Shown here piece by piece: positions 36,417 through 46,274 of a stretch of DNA of 64,000 nt (positions are counted from its first letter, which is position 1; every line of letters starts with the position of its first letter). Both the position numbers and the translations under genes were made by a program. Under the pieces are notes generated by a model. It had not been told where the DNA came from. It saw nothing but the letters and a program-made list of their open reading frames with translations, and ran no database searches. This stretch comes from CBDDCA01 sp965218205. Lineage in GTDB: Bacteria; Spirochaetota; Spirochaetia; WTKD01; G963693115. The stretch covers positions 1,364,001 through 1,428,000 of the forward strand of contig OZ244590.1 of NCBI GenBank assembly GCA_965218205.1, read 5' to 3'.

Positions 36417-37313
36417 ATGGCAATGGTTACAATGAAAGATCTTCTTGAAGCAGGAGTGCATTTTGGGCATCAAGTAAAAAAATGGAATCCTAAAATGAAA
36501 CGATTCATATACTCTTCAAGAAACAGTATACATATAATAAATCTTCAAAAGACAATATTATGTATTAAAGACGCTTTTGATGCAGTACGCAAAACAATAC
36601 TAGAAGGAAAACATATCCTCTTTGTTGGAACAAAAAAACAAGCGCAGGATATAGTAAAAGAAGCAGCTGAAAAATGCGAAATGCACTACATTACCCATCA
36701 CTGGATGGGAGGCTTGCTCACTAACTTCAATACCATAAAGCAAACCGTCTCACGACTAAAGCGTCTCGAAAAGATGCAAGCCGATGGCACCCTTGATCAG
36801 CTTACAAAAAAAGAGCACTCTCTCTATCTTAAAGACATAGAAAGACTCAATAAGCGTTTTGGGGGCATTAAGAGCATGGATAAAATTCCTGGCATGCTTT
36901 TTATCATAGATGTTCGTCTTGATGCTATAGCCATAGCTGAAGCAAAACGTCTTAATATTCCTATTGTAGCCGTAGTTGACACTAATAGCGATCCCACGAA
37001 TATAGACTATCCTATTCCGGGCAACGATGATGCCATCAAAGCAATAGCTCTCTATACAAACATCATTTCACAAGCTGTCCTTGAAGCAGACAAAGAAGTT
37101 AGTCTAGAATTTAACGCTGAAGAAGATTTTAAGGAGCAGCTAGATAATCAAGATATATCAGGAATAGCAGAAGATCAGTATACTGCCTACGAAGTAGAAG
37201 ATTATTCAAACTACAAAGCAAACGAAGACAAAGAAATTACAGAAGAGCAATCTCAAGAAGAAGAAATTGCTCGCAAATCTGGAATAGAAGAAGATACTTT
37301 ATACAAGTACTAA
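36417..37313 (+). CDS. rpsB: 30S ribosomal protein S2
   Basis: Encodes 298 residues. The core MKDLLEAGVHFGHQVKKWNPKMKRFI through VAVVDTNSDPTNIDYPIPGNDDAIKAIALY is typical S2. The last 65 or so residues, after the usual end near ISQAVLEA, form an acidic tail rich in E, D, N and Q, giving a protein about 50 residues longer than common S2. TGGAGGAA lies before the ATG. A TATAAT (36364-36369) upstream is a possible -10. It heads rpsB-tsf-frr-uppS-cdsA-rseP. Confidence 0.97.
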   Translation: MAMVTMKDLLEAGVHFGHQVKKWNPKMKRFIYSSRNSIHIINLQKTILCIKDAFDAVRKTILEGKHILFVGTKKQAQDIVKEAAEKCEMHYITHHWMGGLLTNFNTIKQTVSRLKRLEKMQADGTLDQLTKKEHSLYLKDIERLNKRFGGIKSMDKIPGMLFIIDVRLDAIAIAEAKRLNIPIVAVVDTNSDPTNIDYPIPGNDDAIKAIALYTNIISQAVLEADKEVSLEFNAEEDFKEQLDNQDISGIAEDQYTAYEVEDYSNYKANEDKEITEEQSQEEEIARKSGIEEDTLYKY

Positions 37314-37339
37314 ACACATACATTAAAGAGGTATAACAC

Positions 37340-38179
37340 ATGTCAGTGTCAATGGAAGATATAAAAAAACTCCGTGCAAAAACAGGTGCAGGATTTGCAA
37401 TCTGTAAAGAAGCATTGGAAAAACATAACAACAATTTTGATGAAGCTGTTACGCATCTACAAAAAATAGGAATGGCAGAAGTAGCAAAACGTCGTGGTCG
37501 CTCAACAAGCGAAGGAAGTATCTTTACTAAAATTGAAGGCAACATTGCAGTCATACTAGAGCTTAGCTGTGAAACAGATTTCGTTGCACGCAATAAAGAT
37601 TTTGTCGCATTAGGCAACGATTTAGCCACCACTATTCTTGAGAAAAAGCCAAGCAGTATTACCGATGAACTCAGATCAAAAGTAGAAAGCACCATAGCCA
37701 CTATCAAAGAAAACATGGAACTCCGCCGTTTCCAAATAATTGAAAAAAAAGAGTCAGAGATATTTGCACCTTACACACACGGTGCTCCAGCAAAACTCGG
37801 TACTATTGTAGTACTCTCAGTAGAAAATGGTGACGCTAACGCTGAACTGATCAAAAAGTTTGCTCACAATACCGCATTGCATGCAGTGGCAAAACTCCCC
37901 CTCTTTCTTACAAAAGACAGTGTAGATGAAACCTATAAAAATTCGCAACTTGAAATTTTTAGAGAACAAGCTGCCCAAACAGGAAAATCAGGAGACATTG
38001 CAGAAAAAATTGTTATGGGAAAATGGAATAAGCTCTTAAACGAAGTATGTTTTATACAACAAGCGTGGGTGTTTGATGAAAAAAGCACAGTAGCAAAAGA
38101 GTTAGAAACAATACAAAAAGAATCTGGAGCAACAATTACCATTTCTCAGTTTTTAATATATACACTAGGATCAGATTAG
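37340..38179 (+). CDS. tsf: Elongation factor Ts
   Basis: Encodes 279 residues. It is the nucleotide exchange factor for EF-Tu. The N-terminal UBA-like module reads MEDIKKLRAKTGAGFAICKEALEKHNNNFDEA, followed by the TDFVARNKDF signature (about residues 80-89) that contacts EF-Tu. The remaining dimerisation region is of usual length. It lies 26 bp after rpsB with AAAGAGG in the gap, the standard bacterial pairing, and frr follows after 5 bp. Confidence 0.97.
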   Translation: MSVSMEDIKKLRAKTGAGFAICKEALEKHNNNFDEAVTHLQKIGMAEVAKRRGRSTSEGSIFTKIEGNIAVILELSCETDFVARNKDFVALGNDLATTILEKKPSSITDELRSKVESTIATIKENMELRRFQIIEKKESEIFAPYTHGAPAKLGTIVVLSVENGDANAELIKKFAHNTALHAVAKLPLFLTKDSVDETYKNSQLEIFREQAAQTGKSGDIAEKIVMGKWNKLLNEVCFIQQAWVFDEKSTVAKELETIQKESGATITISQFLIYTLGSD

Positions 38180-38184
38180 GAGCA

Positions 38185-38748
38185 ATGATGACAACACATG
38201 ATATTATATCCCAAGCAAAAGAGAAAATGCAAAAAAGTATTCATGCATTTCAAGAAAAACTGGCAACACTGCGTACAGGAAGAGCCTCAATACACCAGTT
38301 TGAAAACATTCAAGTAGAATGCTATGGTACAGCAAGCCCATTAAAACAGCTCGCTAATATTAACTCCCCAGAGCCAAGACTCATTACTATACAAGCGTGG
38401 GATACTTCTATCTTAGGAGATATTGAAAAAGCCGTACAAAAAACAATGGTCTCTACCAACCCTCAAAACGATGGAAAAATACTGCGTATACATATACCTC
38501 CTCTCACAGATGAAACAAGACAGCAAAACATTAAGCTATCAAAGAGCTATGAAGAAGAAGCGAAAGTTGCTATTAGAAACATACGAAGAGAAGCAAATGA
38601 CAAATTAAAAAAGCTAGAACAAAGCAGTGAAATAAGTAAAGACGAACTTGCTACCCATGAACAAGAAATACAAAAACTCACCGATGAAGATATTAAGCAA
38701 CTTGATACAATACAAGCAAAAAAAGCAAAAGAAATAATTGATGATTAA
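38185..38748 (+). CDS. frr: Ribosome recycling factor
   Basis: Encodes 187 residues, the normal length. It works with EF-G to split post-termination ribosomes. Visible are KMQKSIHAFQEKLATLRTGRASIHQFENIQVE at the N-terminus (tRNA-mimic domain) and the long helices with YEEEAKVAIRNIRREANDKLKKLE near the C-terminus. Two ATGs are adjacent at 38185 and 38188; AGGAG lies 4-8 bp upstream, so either may serve. Its TAA shares one base with the uppS ATG. Confidence 0.97.
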   Translation: MMTTHDIISQAKEKMQKSIHAFQEKLATLRTGRASIHQFENIQVECYGTASPLKQLANINSPEPRLITIQAWDTSILGDIEKAVQKTMVSTNPQNDGKILRIHIPPLTDETRQQNIKLSKSYEEEAKVAIRNIRREANDKLKKLEQSSEISKDELATHEQEIQKLTDEDIKQLDTIQAKKAKEIIDD

Positions 38749-39542
38749 TGACACTAAAGTCTTCCTCTCCACCTTCTACCATACACAATAACAGCTCTCA
38801 AACAGACATTCCTCTTTCAAAAAAAAATGAAAAAAAGACATTCCATACATTACCTCAGCATGTTGCTATTATCATGGATGGCAACGGAAGATGGGCAAAA
38901 CAAAAAAAACTAAAGCGCGAAAAAGGTCATGAAAATGGCGTAAATCCAGTAAAAGCAAGTATTTTAGAATGCATAGAGCTAGGCATCCCCTACCTTTCTG
39001 TGTATGTTTTTTCTACAGAAAATTGGAAACGCCCTAAACACGAAATATCCTTTATCATGCAAATGCTCAGCAAACGACTCAGAAATAACTACGATTTTTA
39101 TCGGCAAAATAACATACGTATAGTACACTCAGGAAGCCGTGAAGCATTAAGCAAAAGCACCCTAAAAGAAATTGATACAGTAGTAAACGAAACCAAGCAT
39201 AACACTGCAGTCACTCTCAACATGGCATGCAACTATGGAGGAAAAGACGAAATTATCAGAGGCATTAAGAATTTTTTTTCACAAGGAAACACACTGTCTC
39301 AGCTTAACGAACACGAATTTACTAAATATCTTGACACTCCTGAGCTACCTGATATTGACTTATTGATTCGTACTGGAGGACATGCACGATTAAGCAATTT
39401 TTTCTTATGGAAAGTTGCATATGCAGAATTATATTTTACCAATGTACTGTGGCCAGATTGGTCAAAAGAAAATTTTCTTGAGGCTATACAATTTTATCAA
39501 TCAGTAAAAAGAAAATTTGGTGCATTAAAGGAAAATTTTTAG
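38748..39542 (+). CDS. uppS: Undecaprenyl diphosphate synthase
   Basis: Encodes 264 residues. This cis-prenyltransferase makes the C55 lipid carrier for cell-wall synthesis. The hallmark HVAIIMDGNGRWAKQKKLKR with the catalytic Asp begins only at about residue 38. It is followed by GHENGVNPVKASILECIELGI, YVFSTENWKRP and, near the C-terminus, DIDLLIRTGGHARLSNFFLW. The first 37 residues are Ser/Thr/Lys-rich and not part of the fold. The ATG overlaps the frr stop (TAATG), so translation is coupled; a later in-frame ATG at 38829 would remove most of the extension. Confidence 0.95.
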   Translation: MTLKSSSPPSTIHNNSSQTDIPLSKKNEKKTFHTLPQHVAIIMDGNGRWAKQKKLKREKGHENGVNPVKASILECIELGIPYLSVYVFSTENWKRPKHEISFIMQMLSKRLRNNYDFYRQNNIRIVHSGSREALSKSTLKEIDTVVNETKHNTAVTLNMACNYGGKDEIIRGIKNFFSQGNTLSQLNEHEFTKYLDTPELPDIDLLIRTGGHARLSNFFLWKVAYAELYFTNVLWPDWSKENFLEAIQFYQSVKRKFGALKENF

Positions 39543-39545
39543 TGT

Positions 39546-40436
39546 ATGCCAATATTATCTAACAAAATACAAAGAACTATTATCACTCTCTTTGGTATCA
39601 GCGTTACTTTCATACTGTTTGCTATACCCTATTTTGATTACATAACGGTAAAAATAGCCTATTTTATTGTACTAACACTCAGTATAGTAGAACTACATTC
39701 AATATTACCAAAATCACTGCAGTTTCATTCCCCTATTACTGCTATATTTGTAGGAAGTTTCAGCTCCATACTCACTTTTCTCAGCCACTACTATGTATTC
39801 TTTCTGTATATATCAAATGTATTACTCAATACAAGAACACTTTTTTTCATTATCATGATGCTAGTATGCTTACATTTCATGGCAGTACAGAAAAAGCAAG
39901 ATCATATTTTTAAGACAATATTCAAATGCACGTTTTTTCTTATCTATCCAGGAACTATGTTTTCGTTTATTCTTTCCATACTCACTATCAAACCGTATCC
40001 TCTTCTTCATCTGTATGTAGTGGTCTTTACAGTATACATAGCAGATGGATTTTCTTATTTAACAGGAATTATATTACGCCCTAAACATTCAATGCTCCCC
40101 AGCTCCATCCATGCTATCAGCCCAAAAAAAACATTGATTGGCTACATAGGCGGAACAGTATTTGCTTTGTACTTTATGTTTTTAACAAGGCATACAGAAC
40201 CTTCACTATTTCCATTTTCATTATCACTCTTTGTACTATTTGCTATAACAGTCATAATTAGCACATTTATTGGTGATTTATTTGAATCTACACTAAAAAG
40301 AAAATTAAACATAAAAGACAGTGGCACATTGATGCTAGGACGTGGCGGAGTACTTGATTCTTTTGATTCGCTCTATTTTGCTGCTCCAACCTACTATCTA
40401 CTGTACACATTGTTTGCTACATTGTTTTCACAATAA
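39546..40436 (+). CDS. cdsA: Phosphatidate cytidylyltransferase
   Basis: Encodes 296 residues with about eight hydrophobic helices. It makes CDP-diacylglycerol from phosphatidic acid and CTP at the inner membrane. The family signature is at the C-terminus: GDLFESTLKRKLNIKDSGTL with MLGRGGVLDSFDSLYFAAP. The preceding ISPKKTLIGYIGGTVFAL is also typical. It starts 3 bp after uppS. In related spirochaetes dxr comes next; here rseP follows directly after 26 bp. Confidence 0.93.
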   Translation: MPILSNKIQRTIITLFGISVTFILFAIPYFDYITVKIAYFIVLTLSIVELHSILPKSLQFHSPITAIFVGSFSSILTFLSHYYVFFLYISNVLLNTRTLFFIIMMLVCLHFMAVQKKQDHIFKTIFKCTFFLIYPGTMFSFILSILTIKPYPLLHLYVVVFTVYIADGFSYLTGIILRPKHSMLPSSIHAISPKKTLIGYIGGTVFALYFMFLTRHTEPSLFPFSLSLFVLFAITVIISTFIGDLFESTLKRKLNIKDSGTLMLGRGGVLDSFDSLYFAAPTYYLLYTLFATLFSQ

Positions 40437-40462
40437 CAATACTAAACACTAGGAGAACTATT

Positions 40463-41788
40463 ATGCTACTTATTGGATTACTATGCATTGGTGTTATTAT
40501 CACAGTGCATGAATTTGGACATTATTTTTTCGCAAAGTTATTTTCAGTTAGCGTTCATGAATTTGCTATTGGCATAGGACCAAAACTCTATTCTCGTCAA
40601 GGAAAGCATACATTATTTACATTACGAGCATTTCCTCTTGGAGGCTTCTGTAAACTTGAGAGTTTTGATACACAGGCACTTGAACACCTCAGTTCTGCAC
40701 AGAAAAAACAACCTATACGTTTTATACAAGGCTCTCTTTATGCAGTATCATACAAAAAAAGAATTCTTATTCTACTCGGTGGCATTATCGCAAACATAGT
40801 ATTTTTCTATCTATTATTTTTTCTTTTATTCATATTTCAGTATAAACAACCTGCTTTTCGTCCAGATATAGAACCAGTAGAAAATTCCCCTGCCATTGAA
40901 GCAGGCTTACAAACAGGTGACACTATCACTGCAATAAATACCATAACAGTACAGAGCTTTGAAGAAATACGCACTACTCTTGAGAAGTTTGCAGGAGAAT
41001 CTGTTACCATATACTATACACGCAACAATGCTCCTTTCTCCACTACTGCTACTCTTAATGCACAGCCTCCCGTATTAGGCATACGCCCCTTTGTAGCTCC
41101 AGTCATACATAGCTTCAATGCGTCATCTAAAGCCTCTCTCACTCGCATGAAAGAAGGAGATACCATCAAAGCTATCAACACACAACCAGTCACAAATATA
41201 TGGGGCAACTATTACTCTATTTTACAATCTATCAAAGATCAAGTTACACGATTTGATATGCAAACCCCTGATGGCACACAATACCATGTAGACATTGAAC
41301 TAGAATCAAATCCAGTAAAAGAACTAGGCATACATTTTCCACAATATAAAATAGCCATGACCTTTAGCTCGTTCATACAAACCACCAGTACCTATATTAT
41401 AGAAGTAACAAAGGCAACCTTTAGCATTCTTATTAAACTATTACAGTTTAATACAAGTGAAATAACACAAAATGCAGCAGGACCTATACGACTTATGTCT
41501 ATTATAGGTTCAATAACAGCTAATAATATTTCTACTGGAGGAATAATAGAAGCAATATTAGGAATTATTCGTATTACTGCCCTCATTTCACTTGGGATTG
41601 GTATTTTTAACCTGCTTCCCATTCCTGTACTAGACGGAGGACACATATTCTTTCATAGTATTTTTGCCATACTAAGAAAAATACCGAGCTACAGATCAGT
41701 ATCTTTTTTTAATGCCTTTGGTGTTATCATACTACTCGCTTTATTTATTCTTGTTGCAATTAAGGATATAAATTTTTTGATACAATAG
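40463..41788 (+). CDS. rseP: Site-2 (RseP-type) intramembrane zinc protease
   Basis: Encodes 441 residues. Zinc ligands are in TVHEFGHYFFAKLF (HEFGH near residue 15) and in NLLPIPVLDGGHIFFHSIFA (about residues 385-404). Two PDZ-like domains lie between (about 130-200 and 210-290), the first marked by SPAIEAGLQTGDTITAINTI. Such proteases trim anti-sigma factors or signal-peptide remnants in the inner membrane. AGGAG precedes the ATG. It closes the conserved block from rpsB, with an unrecognised gene 6 bp downstream. Confidence 0.94.
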   Translation: MLLIGLLCIGVIITVHEFGHYFFAKLFSVSVHEFAIGIGPKLYSRQGKHTLFTLRAFPLGGFCKLESFDTQALEHLSSAQKKQPIRFIQGSLYAVSYKKRILILLGGIIANIVFFYLLFFLLFIFQYKQPAFRPDIEPVENSPAIEAGLQTGDTITAINTITVQSFEEIRTTLEKFAGESVTIYYTRNNAPFSTTATLNAQPPVLGIRPFVAPVIHSFNASSKASLTRMKEGDTIKAINTQPVTNIWGNYYSILQSIKDQVTRFDMQTPDGTQYHVDIELESNPVKELGIHFPQYKIAMTFSSFIQTTSTYIIEVTKATFSILIKLLQFNTSEITQNAAGPIRLMSIIGSITANNISTGGIIEAILGIIRITALISLGIGIFNLLPIPVLDGGHIFFHSIFAILRKIPSYRSVSFFNAFGVIILLALFILVAIKDINFLIQ

Positions 41789-41794
41789 TAGTAT

Positions 41795-44137
41795 ATGCAG
41801 TGTACCCCCATGTTGTATACGACAACACGGAAACAGCTCCTTTTATGGCTATGCACCATTTTCTTTCTATTTTTAGGTAATAGACATCATGCAGTATCTC
41901 AGGAATCTACTCCCCGTACCTCCTCCATAGAAGCCACACATGAATCAACAATACTCCTTATTGCACAACATAAACAGCATATATATTCTCTCGATAATTA
42001 TTCTTTACTGAAAATACAAGAAAAAAAAACTACTCACTCAAAACAGGATACTACCCAAACAATTTTCATAGGAAAAGAACAACTAAACAGAGCATACTTT
42101 CATTATCCATTTATTATAACAGAAACAGTACAAAACTCTCTTGTATTCTATAATATTATAGAACAAAAAAATCTCTACACATTTCCAAGCGATGGACACA
42201 GCTTTGCTCTCTCAAATGACAGTACATTGTTTGCTTTTAGCTATAGATCGCATATAGTTATTATCAATCTCGTTGAAAGAACCATACTTAACAGTATTCC
42301 ATTTAACACATCTACTCCTCCATTATTTATGACTCTTGCATCTAATAACAAAAATATTATGATATATTACTCAGATGGCACGATAGAGTATTTACAAATC
42401 AGTACTGCAAAAATCTTACAGAAAGCAAAAAATAATAACAAGCTCCTTGCTCTTACATTAAACAAAAGCCGTAGATATATCATTGGTCATAACGACACTA
42501 ACCTCTTAAGTATTGATGCAGTAAACGGAAATACTATCAGCAATTACTTCTTTACCGATACTGTACAACAAATACAAATAAGTCAATCGACTAATACTGT
42601 ATTAGTAGTAAGTGAGAACTCTCAAGCCGCACAGACAATTTCTTTTTATACCATCTTAAAAAATGGAAGACTCATCCTAGACGATAATTTTCAAATATCA
42701 GGATTAAAAAAAATAAGTACTATTTCAGAAGGAGATGAAACTACTGTGTTTATTGGAAAAACCGATGGCTCCATACTTTCCTACAATAGAACAGATAGTA
42801 TTTTTTCCTTGTTGTACCCTAACACTACACAAGCAATATATGACGCAAGCATATTTAATGATTCTCTTGTTATTGCAAAATCAGATAGCCTTATACACCT
42901 TCCTTTAGACAACATTATTACCATACAAAATACACAAAACTACAGTAATACAAAAGAAACACATACTACCTACCGTGAAATAGAGTACACACCTACTATA
43001 CTGCTACAATATGAAAACCCGCGTTTTATCCGTCCGCATACCCTTACAGAATATTCCAAAAACTCCATGTATATTCTTTCACAAAATCCACTTAATCCAT
43101 TACTCTATACATTTAATAAAGAGTTTACACTCATCAAAGCCGATACCTTACAGTTTATTCCCGATCTAGTATTTATTCCGCAAAATGATCATATGCTCTA
43201 CTATCAAGAACAAAGTGCCTTTTTAGTATCACGTACCCATACTAATGAAACTAATGTTATCTTAGACACAAACCAGCTTATATATAGCTTACAATATCCT
43301 ATATATGCAAAAGAGGCCTCATATGCCAACCCTGTGTTATGGCTTAATACTCCTATCAATCAAAGAAAAAATGCACATACAGTTAGCACAGATTTACAAT
43401 TATGGGCATATCCTCTCAAAAATATACAACAGCTTTCTCCTTCTTCGTCTGTTACAAGCAATACAGATAATAGTAACAACAATGCTATTGTATCTCAAAA
43501 CAATACTGCCAATACAATAAGTAACAGCACACAAACAGACACAGATATTTACACTATACAGTTTCCTTTTAACTCAAAAGAAATAATATACATTCAAGCT
43601 ATACACACCTCCCCTCATAACAGTTTTTTTCTCATAAATAAAACCCCATCACACAATAGAAACGAGCAAACAGATACCATAACAAACAATACATTTCAAT
43701 TTTCATATCAAAATTTCTCTCTATCACCATCAAGGTATACTGTGCATATAGCAACAAAGAAACATACACAACAAAATAACAGCGATACCAATGCACTGTT
43801 TACTCTTATCAATACCCCCCTCGCAACCATAGATCATGATGATATAGTATATGTGCTTCCATATGGAGACTCTCATGAATCACTGCTTTTGTTTACAAAA
43901 AACTACATACAAATTATTACCATAGACATTGCTACATTAAGCCTTTCTTTTGATACACGCATGAAATACCCTGATAATTTCAGTATCCTTCGCAATGTAG
44001 GAGTATATGACAATTATATTGTGATGGTAGACACACATAACACACTCATAATGCTTGAAATACAAAATAATACTATTCAGAACAGAGCAAAGCTATTTCT
44101 GAGTGAACGCACAATACATATAAAAGAATACATGTAA
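41795..44137 (+). CDS. Exported beta-propeller-like protein of unknown function
   Basis: 780 residues from 41795; the ATG at 41810 is an alternative, and neither has a ribosome site, so coupling to rseP is likely. A hydrophobic signal (KQLLLWLCTIFFLFLG) leads into a mature part starting near SQES. About residues 40-400 contain repeated strand-turn units (DNYSLLKIQ, NDSTLFAFSYRSHIVIINL, SDGTIEYLQI) that suggest a WD40/PQQ-type propeller. About 545-600 is a Ser/Thr/Asn-rich linker, and the C-terminal part is beta-rich again. I do not recognise a family. Envelope location is inferred from the signal and from rseP. Confidence 0.6.
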   Translation: MQCTPMLYTTTRKQLLLWLCTIFFLFLGNRHHAVSQESTPRTSSIEATHESTILLIAQHKQHIYSLDNYSLLKIQEKKTTHSKQDTTQTIFIGKEQLNRAYFHYPFIITETVQNSLVFYNIIEQKNLYTFPSDGHSFALSNDSTLFAFSYRSHIVIINLVERTILNSIPFNTSTPPLFMTLASNNKNIMIYYSDGTIEYLQISTAKILQKAKNNNKLLALTLNKSRRYIIGHNDTNLLSIDAVNGNTISNYFFTDTVQQIQISQSTNTVLVVSENSQAAQTISFYTILKNGRLILDDNFQISGLKKISTISEGDETTVFIGKTDGSILSYNRTDSIFSLLYPNTTQAIYDASIFNDSLVIAKSDSLIHLPLDNIITIQNTQNYSNTKETHTTYREIEYTPTILLQYENPRFIRPHTLTEYSKNSMYILSQNPLNPLLYTFNKEFTLIKADTLQFIPDLVFIPQNDHMLYYQEQSAFLVSRTHTNETNVILDTNQLIYSLQYPIYAKEASYANPVLWLNTPINQRKNAHTVSTDLQLWAYPLKNIQQLSPSSSVTSNTDNSNNNAIVSQNNTANTISNSTQTDTDIYTIQFPFNSKEIIYIQAIHTSPHNSFFLINKTPSHNRNEQTDTITNNTFQFSYQNFSLSPSRYTVHIATKKHTQQNNSDTNALFTLINTPLATIDHDDIVYVLPYGDSHESLLLFTKNYIQIITIDIATLSLSFDTRMKYPDNFSILRNVGVYDNYIVMVDTHNTLIMLEIQNNTIQNRAKLFLSERTIHIKEYM

Positions 44138-44185
44138 TACATTACTACTCCCTATACTTGTGCTATATTTGTGTGTGTGGTGATG

Positions 44186-45565
44186 CTACTCAAAACTTCC
44201 AAATTTTCGCTTATCTACTTGATTAGTAGTCTCTACGGCTTGATTAGCGGCTAATTCCTTAAAAGTAAAGTTAGAAAAATTATACATGACAGAACCAGTT
44301 GGGCCATTTCGTTGTTTTGCTATAATAAGTTTTATAAGACTAGGATTATTTTCTTCTGCTTTATGAAGAAAAAGAACGACATCAGCGTCCTGTTCAATAG
44401 CTCCCGATTCTCTAATATTTGCTAAACTAGGATTTCTTCCCTCGCCTTCACGATTTAACTGAGAGAGAACAACGATAGGAATATCCAACTCTCCTGCTAA
44501 TACTTTAAGAGAACGAGAAATTTCAGCAAACTGTTCATGCTTAGGCAATACGTATCTTCCTTGCCCATCATCATTGAAACGATGATAATAATTCAACAAT
44601 CCCAGGTAATCAATAAAAATAACTTTCACTCCTTCCTTATGCACTAATCTTCGTGCTTGCACCTTTAAGTCAAATAAGCTAAGAGATTTTATGTCCGATA
44701 TAAATAATTGTGCTTGAGAATATTGTATAACAACTTTCTGAATTCTTTGCAGTTCAACATCAGATAGCATATTTTGTCGTATTTTTTCATTATCTATCCC
44801 TGTTAGCTGACATACAAGACGAGACACAATTTCTCTTCCTTGCATTTCCATAGAGAAATACCCTACAGGAATATTCTGTTCAAACGCTATATTCTGTACC
44901 ATGTTCAAAGAAAAAGCTGTTTTTCCCACTGACGGCCTCGCTCCAAGAATAATAAGCTCTCCATCCTGTAATCCCGATAAGATTTTATCTAACTTTAGAA
45001 ATTTTGTCTCTATTCCCGAATATGTTCCTTGTGGCTCTTCTGATCTCCTTTGAACAACAGAATAAAACTCAGATAGATAATGTTCCACATCATGATACAT
45101 TTTACTCTGTACCCTATCGGTAACATCAAAGATATTTTTCTCACATTCTTCTATAACACTTAAAATTTCCTTTGATTCATCCTGAGCCCACCCCAGCATT
45201 TCCCCTGAAAATCGTATAAGTCTTCTGCGCTGGCTTTTCTGAATTATTATCTGAGCATAGTACCCAATAGCACTCTCTCCTACTATCCCTTTCTCTAATA
45301 ACGATGAGATATACGCAGTGCCACCTGCTAACTGTAGCTTATTTTCTGATATTAAAAAATCTGATATAGAAACAATATCTACAGGATTACCTGTATCCCA
45401 TAGCTGTATTATTGCAGAAAATAACAAACGATGGCGTTCAAAATAAAAGTCTGCTTTAGCGGGCTTATTATCTAATTCCGAAAATAAACTCGCATTATTT
45501 AAGAGAACACCAAGAAAAGATTGCTCAGCATCCTCATTATAGGGTAATGCAGTATTTGACTCCAT
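44186..45565 (-). CDS. dnaB: Replicative DNA helicase
   Basis: Encodes 459 residues. The N-terminal domain starts PYNEDAEQSFLGVLLNN. The RecA-like motor has Walker A in LIILGARPSVGKTAFSLNM (about residues 205-223), Walker B in VKVIFIDYLGLLNYY and the arginine-finger region IIAKQRNGPTGSV near the C-terminus. It unwinds DNA ahead of the replication fork as a hexamer. It is the last gene of rpsF-ssb-rpsR-membrane gene-rplI-dnaB, 49 bp after rplI, and converges with the propeller-like gene. Confidence 0.96.
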   Translation of the reverse strand: MESNTALPYNEDAEQSFLGVLLNNASLFSELDNKPAKADFYFERHRLLFSAIIQLWDTGNPVDIVSISDFLISENKLQLAGGTAYISSLLEKGIVGESAIGYYAQIIIQKSQRRRLIRFSGEMLGWAQDESKEILSVIEECEKNIFDVTDRVQSKMYHDVEHYLSEFYSVVQRRSEEPQGTYSGIETKFLKLDKILSGLQDGELIILGARPSVGKTAFSLNMVQNIAFEQNIPVGYFSMEMQGREIVSRLVCQLTGIDNEKIRQNMLSDVELQRIQKVVIQYSQAQLFISDIKSLSLFDLKVQARRLVHKEGVKVIFIDYLGLLNYYHRFNDDGQGRYVLPKHEQFAEISRSLKVLAGELDIPIVVLSQLNREGEGRNPSLANIRESGAIEQDADVVLFLHKAEENNPSLIKLIIAKQRNGPTGSVMYNFSNFTFKELAANQAVETTNQVDKRKFGSFE

Positions 45566-45614
45566 CTATACTATCTGTATACTATCGTACATCTTCACCT
45601 ATGAAAAGGCAAAA

Positions 45615-46265
45615 CTAAACAGTGCTATTCTCAGTATCTTGTTGTACACTGTTCTCTGATGAATATGAAGAAGCATTTGAATCTGATTGTTTTGAATCTG
45701 CCTGTTTTGAATCTGATAGCACATTGTCCGATGATGCACTATCAGTTACAGTATCGGAAGTACCAGGTACACTAGAAGTAGCAGGCTCTTCTTTATCATG
45801 AGATATGACATTTGGATAATTTTCTGACACTATATCAATAGAAAATGTTGCACTCACATTTTGGCTAAACTTAGCAATAAGCTCATATACTCCTACCGAC
45901 TTTATCGTGTGTTCAGGCACTAGTAATTGTCGCTTATCTATTTCAATTCCCTCTTTTACAAGTGCGTCTAACACTATAGCCTGATTGATAGCTCCATACA
46001 AATGTCCTTTATCATTTGTCTTAATAGCTATAACAAAAGTCTTTCCTTCTATGCGTTCTTTCAGGCTCATCTGCTGTAGACGCTTTTCTTCTTTTCTTTT
46101 CTGTATTGCTTTTTGCCTACTCTTAAGCACAGAAATATTTTGAGTACTATGCTCTACCCCTTTTCTGCTAGGAATAAGATAATTACGTGCATACCCATTT
46201 GCAATATCCACTATATCGCCTTCTTCTCCTAATCCATGAACATCTTTTGTTAATATAACTTTCAT
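45615..46265 (-). CDS. rplI: 50S ribosomal protein L9 with long C-terminal tail
   Basis: Encodes 216 residues. The N-terminal L9 domain is canonical: MKVILTKDVHGLGEEGDIVDIANGYARNYLIPSRKG. A connecting helix follows and a C-terminal domain up to about residue 150 (DIVSENYPNVISH). The remaining 65 residues are a Ser/Asp/Thr-rich, probably disordered tail with short repeats (SDSKQADSKQSDSNAS), not found in standard L9 of about 150 residues. AGGAGC lies before the ATG. dnaB lies downstream. Confidence 0.94.
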   Translation of the reverse strand: MKVILTKDVHGLGEEGDIVDIANGYARNYLIPSRKGVEHSTQNISVLKSRQKAIQKRKEEKRLQQMSLKERIEGKTFVIAIKTNDKGHLYGAINQAIVLDALVKEGIEIDKRQLLVPEHTIKSVGVYELIAKFSQNVSATFSIDIVSENYPNVISHDKEEPATSSVPGTSDTVTDSASSDNVLSDSKQADSKQSDSNASSYSSENSVQQDTENSTV

Positions 46266-46274
46266 ATAAAGCTC

